Of a stretch of DNA of 64,000 nt, positions 1 to 9,002 are shown piece by piece. This DNA comes from Candidatus Brevundimonas phytovorans. GTDB taxonomy: Bacteria; Pseudomonadota; Alphaproteobacteria; Caulobacterales; Caulobacteraceae. Position numbers and translations under genes: made by a program. The notes under the pieces were generated by a model. That model saw only the letters and a list, made by a program, of their open reading frames with translations. It was not told the DNA's origin and searched no databases. Each line of letters starts with the position of its first letter. Position 1 is the stretch's first letter. The DNA lies in NCBI GenBank assembly GCA_029203145.1, contig CP119309.1:1389001-1453000 (forward strand). Direction: 5' to 3'.

Positions 1-1473
1 TCATGTCAAACCCGCGATCCGGCTCAGGGCCGGGATGTCGAAGTGTTGTTCCAAAACGGCGGCGATGCGGTTCAGCGCCTGATCGACACGGTCCGTCTGA
101 TCGACGCCGTCGGACGCCACGCCCATTTCCGCCAGCAAGGCGTGTCGCGCGTCCGCCCGGTCAAACAGGCCGTGGACGTAGAGCCCCGCAATTCGCCCGT
201 CGGGCGAACGCGCGCCGTGCGGCTGCCCATCGACGACAGCAACAGGGCGCCCAGTATCAGGACCGTTGGTCGAGCCGATGTGAATTTCATAGCCCTCGAA
301 GACGGCGCGGGAGGAGACCATGCAGCCGCTCACCCGGCGCAAGATTTTTTGGCCCGCCAGCACGGTCTCTACGTTCAGCAACCCCAGGCCCGGCGCAGTT
401 CCGGCCACGCCTTCGACGCCCTCCGGGTCGCTGATCGTCCGTCCCAGCATCTGATAGCCGCCGCAAACGCCCAGGACCCTTCCCCCTCGCCGCGCGTGGG
501 CGGCGATGTCCACGTCCCACCCCTGCGCCCGCAGAAAAGCCAGATCGGCTAGCGTCGCCTTGGTCCCCGGAAGAATGAGCAGGTCGGCGTCGCCCGGCAG
601 GGGCTGGCCGGGAGGAACGAAGCCGAAGTCCACGCCCGGCTCGTGTCTCAAAGGATCGAAGTCGTCGAAATTGGCGATGCGCGACAACATGGGGACGGCG
701 ATACGAACTCGACCGTCCCCCTCGCGGCCAGCCCTGTCCAACACGACCGCGTCTTCCGCCGGCAGAGATCGGGCGTCACTCATCCAGGGCGCCATACCCA
801 GGTCCGTCCATGTGGTGCGTCTTGCGATTTCGGCCCGTCCTTCATCGAATAGCGACGGATCACCTCTGAACTTGTTGATCAAAAAGCCTTTGATCATGGA
901 TCGGTCTTCGTCTTCCAACACGGCATGGGCCCCAACCAGGGACGCGATGACATGGCCCCGATCAATATCGCCGACCAGAATCACCGGTACATGTGCGGCC
1001 CGCGCAAAGCCCATGTTGGCGATGTCTCCAGCGCGCAGATTGGTCTCGGCCGGACTACCCGCCCCCTCGACAATCACGAGATCAGCTTCCGCCTCCAGTG
1101 TGCGGAAGCTCTTCAGCACGACATCGAGAAGCGCGGCCTTGCGCCCTTGATAGCCCGCCGCCTGCCAGACGCCCTCGACCTGCCCGCGCACGACCAGTTG
1201 CGCGCCCGTATCACTCTGCGGTTTCAGCAGGACCGGGTTCATGTCCACGTTTGGCGGAACGCGGCAAGCCAGGGCTTGCAGCGCCTGGGCGCGACCGATT
1301 TCACCCACCTGCCCCTCGGCGCCGGGCGCGGTGACGGCGGCGTTGTTGGACATGTTCTGCGGCTTGAACGGCCGCACTGTCAGGCCGCGATTGGTGAACA
1401 GGCGGCACAGGCCCGCAACCAGCACCGACTTGCCCACGTCCGAGCCGCACCCCTGGATCATCAGCGCGCCCAT
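1..1473 (-). CDS. cobQ: Cobyric acid synthase (glutamine-hydrolysing)
   Basis: Amidates the b, d, e and g side chains of adenosylcobyrinic acid a,c-diamide in late cobalamin synthesis, using glutamine and ATP; cytoplasmic. The 490-residue product has the N-terminal dethiobiotin-synthetase-like nucleotide loop GCGSDVGKS (residues 8-16) and a C-terminal class I glutaminase-like domain with the nucleophile in GVCGGYQML (Cys about 337) and a His in YVHGLFD (about 434). The ATG at 1471-1473 is chosen because the family begins at this loop; a longer in-frame start at 1515 lies deep in cobD. It overlaps the cobD stop by 13 bases and is the last gene of the B12 operon inside the window. Confidence 0.96.
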   Translation of the reverse strand: MGALMIQGCGSDVGKSVLVAGLCRLFTNRGLTVRPFKPQNMSNNAAVTAPGAEGQVGEIGRAQALQALACRVPPNVDMNPVLLKPQSDTGAQLVVRGQVEGVWQAAGYQGRKAALLDVVLKSFRTLEAEADLVIVEGAGSPAETNLRAGDIANMGFARAAHVPVILVGDIDRGHVIASLVGAHAVLEDEDRSMIKGFLINKFRGDPSLFDEGRAEIARRTTWTDLGMAPWMSDARSLPAEDAVVLDRAGREGDGRVRIAVPMLSRIANFDDFDPLRHEPGVDFGFVPPGQPLPGDADLLILPGTKATLADLAFLRAQGWDVDIAAHARRGGRVLGVCGGYQMLGRTISDPEGVEGVAGTAPGLGLLNVETVLAGQKILRRVSGCMVSSRAVFEGYEIHIGSTNGPDTGRPVAVVDGQPHGARSPDGRIAGLYVHGLFDRADARHALLAEMGVASDGVDQTDRVDQALNRIAAVLEQHFDIPALSRIAGLT

Positions 1474-2405
1474 GCGAAACCTCCGGCGATCAGCAGCAAC
1501 ATCAGAACAACGCAAGCCATGCCATAGACGCGAAGACCTCGGTTCAGGTCATGGGCGCGCGGGGGCGCCCAGTCGCCGAAATCGGGGCGGTAGGTGGTGA
1601 TTCCGTCATAGCGAACCGGCCCGCCCAACCGAACCCGAAGCGCGCCCGCCATGGCCGCCTCGGTCCAGCCGGCGTTGGGCGAGGCGTGCTTGCCCGCATC
1701 GCGCCACATGACGCGCCAGCCCTGCCAACCGCCCAGCGCGATCAAGGCCCCGGCGATCCGTGCCGGGATCCAGTTCATCACATCGTCGGTGCGCGCCGCC
1801 GCCCAGCCGAAAGCGCGCCAGCGCGGCTCCATATGGCCGATCATGCTGTCGGCGGTGTTGACCGCCTTGTAGACGAACAGACCCGGCAGGCCGCCGACCA
1901 CGAACCAGAAGACCGGCGCGACCACCCCGTCGCAAAAGCTCTCGGCCAGACTTTCCAAGGCGGCGCCGGCCACCTCGCCTTCGTCCATCGCCTCTACGTC
2001 GCGGCCGACGATCATGGCCACGGCCAGCCGCGCGGCGGGCAGATCGCCTGCCGCCAGCGGACGCGCCACGGCGCGGACGTGGTCGAACAGGCTGCGCGCC
2101 GCCAGGCCCGTCGCCCCCCAGATCACCAGGATCGCCTGTCCCGGCCAGAAGGGCGCCGTGGCGGCCAGCCCTTCAAGGCCCCAGCCCGCGCCGCCCGCCA
2201 CGACCAGCAGGATCAGAACCGTCAGGACGCCCAGCGCGCGCCGTGACTTCGCCGACCACGCCGCGCGGTTCCAGCGCCGTTCCAGCGTCGCGATCAGACC
2301 GCCGATCCAGACGACCGGATGGCTCAGACGGCGCGGCCAGCCGATCGCGCCTTCCAGCAACAGGGCGCCCGCGACGATCCAGGGCGTCGGTACGCTAGCG
2401 GGCAC
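1461..2405 (-). CDS. cobD: Adenosylcobinamide-phosphate synthase (CbiB/CobD family)
   Basis: Membrane enzyme joining aminopropanol (or its phosphate) to adenosylcobyric acid to give adenosylcobinamide (phosphate). About 314 residues with several hydrophobic helices and family stretches such as HPVVWIGGLI near the N-terminus, AVNTADSMIGHM mid-protein and the TDDVMNWIPARI segment. I choose the GTG at 2403-2405, which overlaps the btuD stop; a longer ATG at 2465 would add a Trp/Arg-rich tail read from btuD. Here cobD follows the P. denitrificans naming, equal to cbiB of Salmonella. Its neighbour CobC makes the aminopropanol precursor. Confidence 0.93.
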   Translation of the reverse strand: MPASVPTPWIVAGALLLEGAIGWPRRLSHPVVWIGGLIATLERRWNRAAWSAKSRRALGVLTVLILLVVAGGAGWGLEGLAATAPFWPGQAILVIWGATGLAARSLFDHVRAVARPLAAGDLPAARLAVAMIVGRDVEAMDEGEVAGAALESLAESFCDGVVAPVFWFVVGGLPGLFVYKAVNTADSMIGHMEPRWRAFGWAAARTDDVMNWIPARIAGALIALGGWQGWRVMWRDAGKHASPNAGWTEAAMAGALRVRLGGPVRYDGITTYRPDFGDWAPPRAHDLNRGLRVYGMACVVLMLLLIAGGFAWAR

Positions 2406-3171
2406 GGCCGACCATCTCCAGCACCGGGCCACGCAGGCCGTCCAGCGTGCGGGCCTCGACGCCATAGGCTGCTTTCAGCACCTCGGGCGACAGGGCCTCG
2501 ACCGGCGCGCCGTCGGCCAGCACCCGCGCCTCGGCCAGAACGATCACGCGGTCGGCCACGCGCAGGGCGGCGTCGAGGTCGTGCAGGGTGATGACGACGC
2601 CACGCCCCTCTTCATCCGCCAGTCGCCGGAACAGGTCGCAGGCGTCCAGAACATGGCCGGGGTCCAGACCGGCCAGAGGCTCGTCGGCCAGCAGCCATTG
2701 CGGATCGCCGGCCAGAGCACGGGCGATCAGGACGCGCGCCCGTTCGCCGCCCGACAGGGTCGAGACGACGCGATCGGCAAACGCCTCCACGCCGGTCACG
2801 GCCATGGCGCGGTCCACGGCGACCCGGTCCTCGGCGGTCAGGCCCCAGGCGCCGACATGGGGGGTGCGGCCCAGACCGACGAAGGTGCGCCCGTTCACCG
2901 CCCAGGCGATCTCGGCGTTCTGTGGCAGATAGGCGATCCGGCGGGCCCGTTCCCGCGGCGGCAGGGTACGCAGGGCGCGACCGTCCAGCGTCACCTGACC
3001 GGCATCGGGTTTTCGCAGGGCCGCCAGACAGTCCAGCAACGTGGACTTGCCCGCCCCGTTCGGTCCGACCACCGCCGTCACCAGTCCCGGCGCAAAGGCC
3101 GCGCCGACGCCGTTCAGCACCGCCTTGTCGCCCAGACGGACCGACAGATTTTCCGCGCTCAGAAGGCTCAC
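2395..3171 (-). CDS. btuD: Cobalamin ABC transporter ATP-binding protein (BtuD/FecE family)
   Basis: Cytoplasmic ATPase of a type II importer. The 258-residue protein has Walker A GPNGAGKST (residues 36-44), a Q-loop near residue 84, signature LSGGERARV (about 139) and Walker B LLADEP (about 160). It starts with GTG at 3169-3171 in a GTGA overlap with btuC. Iron-siderophore importers share this fold. The vitamin B12 assignment rests on the operon (btuB, btuC, btuF, cob genes) and the upstream cobalamin riboswitch. Confidence 0.9.
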   Translation of the reverse strand: MSLLSAENLSVRLGDKAVLNGVGAAFAPGLVTAVVGPNGAGKSTLLDCLAALRKPDAGQVTLDGRALRTLPPRERARRIAYLPQNAEIAWAVNGRTFVGLGRTPHVGAWGLTAEDRVAVDRAMAVTGVEAFADRVVSTLSGGERARVLIARALAGDPQWLLADEPLAGLDPGHVLDACDLFRRLADEEGRGVVITLHDLDAALRVADRVIVLAEARVLADGAPVEALSPEVLKAAYGVEARTLDGLRGPVLEMVGRAR

Positions 3172-4151
3172 GCCAGCTTCCTCCGCATGCCGATCAACAG
3201 GGCCAGGAAGAAGGGCCCGCCCAGAGCCGCCATGGCCACGCCCAGCTTGATCTCGGCGGCCGACGGGGTCAGCCGCACCAGAATATCCGCCGCCAGCACC
3301 AGGACCGCGCCGCCCAGAGCCGAGGGCAGCAGCAGCCCGCCGGGCCGGGCCCCGATCAGCGGTCGCAGCAGATGAGGCACGATCAGGCCGACGAAGCCGA
3401 TAGACCCTGTCACCGCCACCGCGGAGCCGACAGCCAGCGCCGCACCTAGGGCGAGCATCAAACGCCCCCTATCCAGCCGAACCCCCAACGACCGCGCCCC
3501 GGCCTCGCCTAGGATCAGGGCGTCCAGCGTTCGACCCTGCGTCAGCAACAGCAGAGCCCCCAGGATCATGCCCGGCGCGGCCAGCTTCAGTTCGACCACG
3601 CTGCGGTCGGCCAACGAGCCCATCAGCCAGTTGACGATCTCGTTCACCGCCCAGGGGTTGGGCGCGAGGTTCAGCGCCAAGGCCACCCCCGCTCCGGCCA
3701 TGGTCTGGATCACCACGCCCGCCAGAATGAAGGTGACGACACTGCTGGTCGCCCCCGCCAAGGCCAGTAGAAGGACCACGCCCAGTCCGGCCCCGAGCAT
3801 GGCCGCACCGGGCAACACCCAGGGCGCGCTCGCCGCCGCACCCAGATAGAAGGTCAGCACCGCCCCGAGCGCCGCCATGGTCGAGACGCCCAGCATCCCC
3901 GGATCGGCCAGCGGATTGCGGGTGTAGCCTTGCAGCGCCGCCCCGGTCAGTCCCAGAACCGCCCCGACCATCAGAGCCAGGATGGTGCGCGGCAGGCGCA
4001 GTTCAAACAGGATGGCCCAGGCCGGACCACCACGCTGGCTGGCCCAGTCGCTCCATGGAATCCAGACGCGTCCAGCGCTCATGCTGGCGACGAAGAGGAC
4101 GGCGATCAGGGCCAGCAGCCCCGCCATGATCAAGGGTCGCGGCACGGTCAT
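3168..4151 (-). CDS. btuC: Cobalamin ABC transporter permease (FecCD/BtuC family)
   Basis: Inner-membrane permease of 327 residues, almost entirely hydrophobic helices. The family signatures LGLTGAALQGYTRNPLADP (residues about 63-81) and GFVGLIVPHLLR (about 240) are visible. The ATG at 4149-4151 forms an ATGA overlap with btuF. The longer upstream reading is Gly/Pro/Arg-rich and read from btuF, so I exclude it. It pairs with BtuD and BtuF to carry B12 delivered through BtuB from periplasm to cytoplasm. Confidence 0.9.
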   Translation of the reverse strand: MTVPRPLIMAGLLALIAVLFVASMSAGRVWIPWSDWASQRGGPAWAILFELRLPRTILALMVGAVLGLTGAALQGYTRNPLADPGMLGVSTMAALGAVLTFYLGAAASAPWVLPGAAMLGAGLGVVLLLALAGATSSVVTFILAGVVIQTMAGAGVALALNLAPNPWAVNEIVNWLMGSLADRSVVELKLAAPGMILGALLLLTQGRTLDALILGEAGARSLGVRLDRGRLMLALGAALAVGSAVAVTGSIGFVGLIVPHLLRPLIGARPGGLLLPSALGGAVLVLAADILVRLTPSAAEIKLGVAMAALGGPFFLALLIGMRRKLA

Positions 4152-4996
4152 AGGGCCTCCAGCGCCGAGCGGCGCGCCCGAGCCAGGGCGGCGGCGGTCT
4201 GAATCAGCACCGGGCCGCCGCAATAGAGCAGCTTCTCGTCCAGTTGCGCCTGGACCATCCGACCTGACAGCGAGGCCAGCGCCGGGTGGCGCATCACCCG
4301 GTCGGCCCAGGTGCGCGAGCCCAGGGCGGGCGTGCCGCTGAGCAGGACCTGAGGCGGATCGGCCAGCAAGCGCTCGACCGGGACATTGCCCCACTTGCCG
4401 AGGCCATAGCGCCCGGCGACGTTATCGAACCCGGCGCGGGTCATCATCTCGTCCATCAGGGTGCCGCGCCCGGCGGCGAAACCGTTGGGCTGATAGATCA
4501 GGGCCTTGAGCGGTCGCGATCCCGGCGGCGGCGCGGCGGCGGCGATGGCGGTCTCAATGCGGGCGATCAGGGCCGCGGCTCGCGCCGGGCGACCAACCAG
4601 ACGCGCGACCTCCCGCACCTGATCCAGACTGGCTGAGACGCTGTCGGGAACGGCGAACAACTCCGTAGGGATGTTCATCCGCCCCAGCGCATTGCGGGTT
4701 GCGAGCGCGCTGTGGCGGCTGGTCAGCACCAGATCGGGGCGCAGGGCGATAACCTCCTCGGCCGTCTCCCAGGTGAAGGGCAGGGTCTTCGCCACCTCGG
4801 AAATGGTCGAGCCAACCGGCTCGCGCGCATAGTGGCTGAGCGCCGCGATCTGGCCCCGGTCGGCGACATGAACCAAGATGGCGTCGAGGCAGGCGTTCAG
4901 GGAAACGACGCGACGCGGCGCGGGCTTGGCCACGGCGGGCGCGGCGATCAGGGCCGCGCCTGCACCGACCAATGCGCCCCGCCGCGTCGTCCTCAC
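4148..4996 (-). CDS. btuF: Periplasmic cobalamin-binding protein (BtuF-like)
   Basis: Class III solute-binding protein (282 residues) for the BtuCD importer. The N-terminus has a twin-arginine pair (TTRRGAL) followed by an Ala-rich hydrophobic stretch ending AAPAVA, so export by Tat is likely. The body has the BtuF/FepB layout: RVVSLNACLDAILVHV after the signal, ALRPDLVLTSRH mid-domain, and a long linking helix. The GTG at 4994-4996 overlaps the cobC stop (GTGA). Ligand specificity is inferred from the operon and riboswitch; a siderophore cannot be excluded from sequence alone. Confidence 0.85.
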   Translation of the reverse strand: MRTTRRGALVGAGAALIAAPAVAKPAPRRVVSLNACLDAILVHVADRGQIAALSHYAREPVGSTISEVAKTLPFTWETAEEVIALRPDLVLTSRHSALATRNALGRMNIPTELFAVPDSVSASLDQVREVARLVGRPARAAALIARIETAIAAAAPPPGSRPLKALIYQPNGFAAGRGTLMDEMMTRAGFDNVAGRYGLGKWGNVPVERLLADPPQVLLSGTPALGSRTWADRVMRHPALASLSGRMVQAQLDEKLLYCGGPVLIQTAAALARARRSALEAL

Positions 4997-6003
4997 GAGA
5001 AGGTCTCCAGCGCGCGGGCCAATCGCGGCAGATCGCGTTCGGTCGGCACGCCGAAGCGCAGACCGTCGGGCGTATGATCGAAGGGCCGGGTCAGGATGCC
5101 CGCCCGGCACAGGTGCTGAAACCAACGCGCCGCGTGGGGCGTGCGCGTCATGCGAAATAGGCTGGTTCCGCCAATGATCTGAAATCCGGCGTGGACTAGC
5201 AGATCATTGAGCCGATCAGCGCGATCCGCCAGGGCCGCCTCGGTCCGCCGCCGCCATCTGCTGTCGGCATAGGCGCCCCGCCCCATGATCAGGGCGTCGG
5301 CGCCGACAGGCCAGTCGCCCAGCAGGGCGCGCAGGCGTGAGATCACATCCGGCGCGGCCAGCATGAAGCCCAGCCTTACCCCGGCCAGACCATAGAACTT
5401 GCCGAACGAGCGCAGGACGATCAGGCCCGGTTCGGCCAAATCCGACACGCTGTCGTCGGGCGCGCATTCGATGAAGGACTCGTCCACCACCAGCCAGCGG
5501 CCCGCCGCCGAGCGCTCGCGCGCCATGGCGATCAGGTCGGCGCGCCGGGTCAGGCGGCCGTCGGGATTATTCGGATTGACGATGACCAGCACTCCCGCCT
5601 GCGACGCCGCCGCCTGATCCGGTGCGATCAGGCGCGTCGCTACGCCCGCCGCCCGCCAGGCCTCGGCATGAGCGCCATAGGTCGGACCGACGATCTCGAC
5701 CGAACGCACGCCCAGCAACAGAGGCAGAAGACGGATCGCCGCCTCGGCCCCGGCCACAGCAGCCGTCCGATCCGTCGTCGCGCCGAAGGCCGCCGCCGCC
5801 GTCGTCTCCAGCGCGACCAGGGCGCCGGGATCAGGCAGGCGGTTCAACTCGGCCTCCGCCGCACGCGGCCCGCGCCATGGTTCGGGGTTGATCCCGGTGG
5901 ACAGGTCCAGCCAGGGGCGCGGCGCGTCGGGATAGGCGGCGGCGGCCCTCATCAGACCGCCGCCGTGCCGGGTCGCCGTCGTCAGAAACGCGGCGTCATG
6001 CAT
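4993..6003 (-). CDS. cobC: CobC-type PLP enzyme, threonine-phosphate decarboxylase
   Basis: Fold-type I PLP enzyme (336 residues) related to histidinol-phosphate aminotransferase. It probably makes (R)-1-aminopropan-2-ol phosphate from threonine phosphate for the cobalamin linker. Seen: STGINPEPW near residue 35, NPNNPDGR near 143, and the Schiff-base Lys in SFGKFYGLAG (Lys about 202). The ATG at 6001-6003 lies 4 bases after the btuB stop. Aminotransferases share this fold; the B12 operon and the CobC-like N-terminus (HGGGL) favour the present call. Confidence 0.88.
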   Translation of the reverse strand: MHDAAFLTTATRHGGGLMRAAAAYPDAPRPWLDLSTGINPEPWRGPRAAEAELNRLPDPGALVALETTAAAAFGATTDRTAAVAGAEAAIRLLPLLLGVRSVEIVGPTYGAHAEAWRAAGVATRLIAPDQAAASQAGVLVIVNPNNPDGRLTRRADLIAMARERSAAGRWLVVDESFIECAPDDSVSDLAEPGLIVLRSFGKFYGLAGVRLGFMLAAPDVISRLRALLGDWPVGADALIMGRGAYADSRWRRRTEAALADRADRLNDLLVHAGFQIIGGTSLFRMTRTPHAARWFQHLCRAGILTRPFDHTPDGLRFGVPTERDLPRLARALETFS

Positions 6004-6007
6004 CAGA

Positions 6008-7963
6008 TCAGAACCGGACGCGAACGCCGCCGAACACGCCGCGACCGGCCGTGCCGTAGTTCAGGACCGTCTGATAGTCCTCGTCGAAGGCGTTCTCGAT
6101 CCGGCCATAGACCTCGAGGTTGTCATCGATCGGATAGGAGACCCGGAGGTCGACCAGGGTGTATTCGCCCACGACGACGGTGTTGGCGTCGTTGTTGAAC
6201 GTCTCGCCCACATAGCGCACCGCCACGCCCGTCTTCAGGCCAAAGGCGAAGGCGTAGTCGGCGGCCAGGTTGGCCATGTGCTCGGGGCGACGCGTCAGAC
6301 GCTTGCCGTCCGTCGCGCCCGAGGCGCTCTTGGCGTCGGTCCAGGTGTAGTTAGCGCTGAGGTTAAGGCGGTCGGTCACATCGACGCGAGCGACCAGTTC
6401 GACGCCTTGCGCCTCGGTCTTCTGGACGTTCTTGTAATAGCCCCAGCGGCCGACGCCGTTCACCGTGCACAGCGGGTCGGTCGTGCCGAAGTCGCAGCCG
6501 TTGTAACGGATCTCGTTATCAGCCTGACGGTTGAAGTAGGTCGCCGAAACCACGGCGCGATCGAACAGACGCTGCTCGACGCCGACTTCCCAGCTGTCGA
6601 ACTCTTCCGGCTGCAGCGTCAGATTGCCGTACTCACTGTAAAGCTCATACAGACCCGGCGCGCGGAAGCCCTGCCCCCAGCTGGCGCGCACCACAGTGTC
6701 GCCGTCGTTCAGAGCCCAGGCCGCCGCGACCTGACCCAGCAGGTTGTCGCCGTATTGGGCGTGGTCGTCGTAACGCAGGCCGCCGGTCAGGGTCAGGCCG
6801 TCGAGCACGGTCCACTGAACCTGGGCATAGGCGCTGTCCAGGTCCGCCTGACCGCGCGCGAAGGCCGGGTTCAGATTGAAGGCCGACGGCGAGCGGGTGC
6901 GCATTTCCGAACGCTCGCTCTCGATGCCGAAAGTGGTGTTCAGCGCCTCGGTAACGGCGAACGTGCCCTGGTATTCCCAGCGACGGTTCTCGCCCGCTGC
7001 GTCGAAGGTCAGCGGCTGAGCCAGGGTCTCCGGGTTGTAGTTGCGGCGGTTGGTGTCGGTGTAGGCATAGCCGATCCGGTTGCGGAAACGGCCGTCCAGC
7101 AGGTCGAAGTTGAGGCCCGCATAGCCGACCAATTCCTTGGTCTTGCCGTACTCGCGGCTGTCGCCGTTCCAGGCGTCAAAGTCATTCTGACCGCTGGACC
7201 AGACCGAGCGCAGGTCCAGCGAGACGGCGTCCGTGATCTTCAGGTTCAGGCGGCCCGACAGGCCGGTGTTGGTGTAGCCGTCGTCCTCGGTTCCCGTCGC
7301 ATAGGCCGAGAAGCCGTCGGTATCATAGCGGCTGGCCGCCAGACGCCAGCTCAGACGGTCATTGGCGCCGCCGACGCCGCCGCGGAAGTAGGTCGTGCCG
7401 CGCGAACCCGCTTCGGCGTCGAGCGAGCCTTGCAGGGCCTCGGTCGGTTCGGCGGTGACGATGTTGACCACACCGCCGATGGCCTGGCTACCCCACAGGG
7501 TCGACTGGGCGCCGCGCAGGACCTCGATGCGTGCGGTGTCGCCGACCAGCAGGTTTCCGAAGTTGAAGCCGCCCTGGGTCGAGGACGGGTCGTTCAGCTT
7601 GACCCCGTCGATCAGGACGACAGTGTGCTGGCTCTCGGCGCCGCGAATGTTGACGCCCGCGGCAGCGCCGACGCCGCCATTCCGAGTGTAGCTGACGCCC
7701 GGCGTCTGGGCCAGAAGCTCGGCCACGGCGGGGGTCTGGCGGGCTTCGATGGCGGCCTGGGTCAGGACCGTGACCGAGGCGCCGACGCGCTCGATGGGCT
7801 GGGCCGAACGGTTGGCGGTGACGATGACGTCGGCCACGGCGGTGGCGCCGGCGCGACCGGCCACGTCAGGCGCGGCGGCCTTCTGATCCAGATCTTCGGC
7901 GGCGGCGGGGAATGCGGCCAGAAGGCTGGCGGCAGCGAGGGTGGCATAGGCGATCCGGTTCAT
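6008..7963 (-). CDS. btuB: TonB-dependent vitamin B12 outer-membrane receptor
   Basis: Outer-membrane beta-barrel of 651 residues that takes up cobalamin with TonB energy. It has a signal peptide (MNRIAYATLAAASLLAAF then PAAAED), a TonB-box-like ADVIVTANRS about residue 45, a plug domain with VNIRGAESQHTVVLIDGV, and a C-terminal strand ending in GGVRVRF with terminal Phe, typical of barrel insertion. The ATG at 7961-7963 has an AAGGAG ribosome site 7 bases upstream; an earlier in-frame ATG lacks the signal-peptide layout. It is the first gene of the operon, directly behind the cobalamin riboswitch. Length and the Asp/Asn-rich loops fit BtuB. Confidence 0.93.
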   Translation of the reverse strand: MNRIAYATLAAASLLAAFPAAAEDLDQKAAAPDVAGRAGATAVADVIVTANRSAQPIERVGASVTVLTQAAIEARQTPAVAELLAQTPGVSYTRNGGVGAAAGVNIRGAESQHTVVLIDGVKLNDPSSTQGGFNFGNLLVGDTARIEVLRGAQSTLWGSQAIGGVVNIVTAEPTEALQGSLDAEAGSRGTTYFRGGVGGANDRLSWRLAASRYDTDGFSAYATGTEDDGYTNTGLSGRLNLKITDAVSLDLRSVWSSGQNDFDAWNGDSREYGKTKELVGYAGLNFDLLDGRFRNRIGYAYTDTNRRNYNPETLAQPLTFDAAGENRRWEYQGTFAVTEALNTTFGIESERSEMRTRSPSAFNLNPAFARGQADLDSAYAQVQWTVLDGLTLTGGLRYDDHAQYGDNLLGQVAAAWALNDGDTVVRASWGQGFRAPGLYELYSEYGNLTLQPEEFDSWEVGVEQRLFDRAVVSATYFNRQADNEIRYNGCDFGTTDPLCTVNGVGRWGYYKNVQKTEAQGVELVARVDVTDRLNLSANYTWTDAKSASGATDGKRLTRRPEHMANLAADYAFAFGLKTGVAVRYVGETFNNDANTVVVGEYTLVDLRVSYPIDDNLEVYGRIENAFDEDYQTVLNYGTAGRGVFGGVRVRF

Positions 7964-7987
7964 CCGGCGGCTCCTTGACGACGCCGG
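7964..7987 (-). promoter_or_regulatory. Hairpin enclosing the btuB ribosome-binding site
   Basis: In the btuB leader a 6-bp GC stem (CCGGCG / CGCCGG, at 7982-7987 and 7964-7969) encloses a 12-base loop containing AAGGAG. Its 3' arm ends directly before the ATG. This could sequester the ribosome site when the riboswitch is B12-bound. The stem is read directly; the regulatory role is inferred. Confidence 0.5.
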
Positions 7988-8109
7988 CCAACAGCCTCCC
8001 AAATGCCCATCGGACACGCGGAAGGGACCGCTGGCGCGGCTGGTTTACGACTGTCGTCACACGAGTCACCTCGACCGCTCGGCACATCCCGACCGCGCGG
8101 AGAACGACG

Positions 8110-8300
8110 GCGACAGGCAGGTCTCCTGGCTCACGGATCAACGCCGGTGCGCGTCGCCTTCCCAGAAATCCTTCGGGTCGAAACCGTCCAGATCGCCAGT
8201 GGCTATTGACGCGCGGGCTAGCCGCTTACAGTTGCGGGAACAGCCGGAGCATTAAACTCCGTTCCCTTTTGATCCCCTCACGGGGAACCTGACGCGATGG
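8110..8300 (-). promoter_or_regulatory. Cobalamin (AdoCbl) riboswitch upstream of btuB
   Basis: On the minus strand the conserved cobalamin elements appear in order: a GGTTCCCC/GGGGA helix at about 8275-8290, GCTGTTCCCGCAACTGTAAGC-like core about 8223-8243, GCCACTG about 8197-8203, GGGAAGGC about 8156-8163, and the B12 box AGCCAGGAGACCTGCC at 8115-8130. About 150 bases separate the box from the btuB start. I see no T-rich terminator, so control of translation or Rho-dependent termination seems more likely. It is transcribed away from cobU and so regulates the btuB-cobQ operon. Confidence 0.95.
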
Positions 8301-8344
8301 TGGCAGTAGGACCGCGCGCTGCTCAGGTCAACCGGAGACGATCA

Positions 8345-8866
8345 ATGAGCCTAACCCTGGTCCTGGGCGGCGCCCGCTCGGGCAAGAGCGCCTATGCCCA
8401 AAAGCAGGCCGAACGGGCGGCTGCGGGCACGGGCCGCCCTCCCCTGATGCTCGCCACCGCCGAAGCCTTCGACGACGAGATGCGCGACCGCATCAACCGC
8501 CACCGTGAAGAACGCGGCGACGGCTGGCGTACCCGCGAGGTTCCGCTGGACCTGGCCGCGGCCATCCGCGACCTGAGGCCTGAGGATGTCGTGGTCGTGG
8601 ACTGCCTGACCCTGTGGCTCAGCAATCAGATGCTTGGCGGCCGCGACGTCGCCGCCGCCATTGACGACCTGGCCAGCGCGCTTGCGGCCTGTCCTGCCGC
8701 CGCCTGGGTCGTCAGCAACGAGGTCGGCTGGTCATTGGTGCCGGAGACCGCGCTTGGGCGCCGTTTTCGCGATGCGGCCGGGCGATTGAACCAGCGGATC
8801 GCGGCTGTCGCTGACAGCACCTGCCTAATCGTCGCCGGGATGCGCCTGGCCCTTCATCCCGCCTAG
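8345..8866 (+). CDS. cobU: Adenosylcobinamide kinase / cobinamide-phosphate guanylyltransferase
   Basis: Bifunctional enzyme that phosphorylates adenosylcobinamide and activates it with GTP to AdoCbi-GDP. The 173-residue protein begins with LGGARSGKS (P-loop, residues 7-15), then has VVVDCLTLWLSN near 82 and VSNEVGWSLVPE near 122, all typical of CobU/CobP. The ATG at 8345 is preceded by GGAGA at proper spacing; the ATG at 8297 would place 16 atypical residues before the P-loop. It is divergent from the btuB operon, with the riboswitch DNA in between, so it needs its own promoter. Confidence 0.95.
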   Translation: MSLTLVLGGARSGKSAYAQKQAERAAAGTGRPPLMLATAEAFDDEMRDRINRHREERGDGWRTREVPLDLAAAIRDLRPEDVVVVDCLTLWLSNQMLGGRDVAAAIDDLASALAACPAAAWVVSNEVGWSLVPETALGRRFRDAAGRLNQRIAAVADSTCLIVAGMRLALHPA

Positions 8867-9002
8867 AGCCCCGGACGCGCCGCCCTGTCCCCCTCCATGA
8901 AGATCTCGGCGTGTATGGCTGTTCAGCGCCAGATGCGGGCATCGGTTCAATGAGGCAAAGCAGACCTGGCGACTGACAGCGCGGCTGGATCCGATCCGGG
9001 CG

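Noticed and set aside
6278..7978. 566-codon open frame on the plus strand opposite btuB
   Set aside because: Antisense shadow in high-GC DNA: low-complexity Val/Ala/Gly/Arg composition, no family motif, and btuB is certain.
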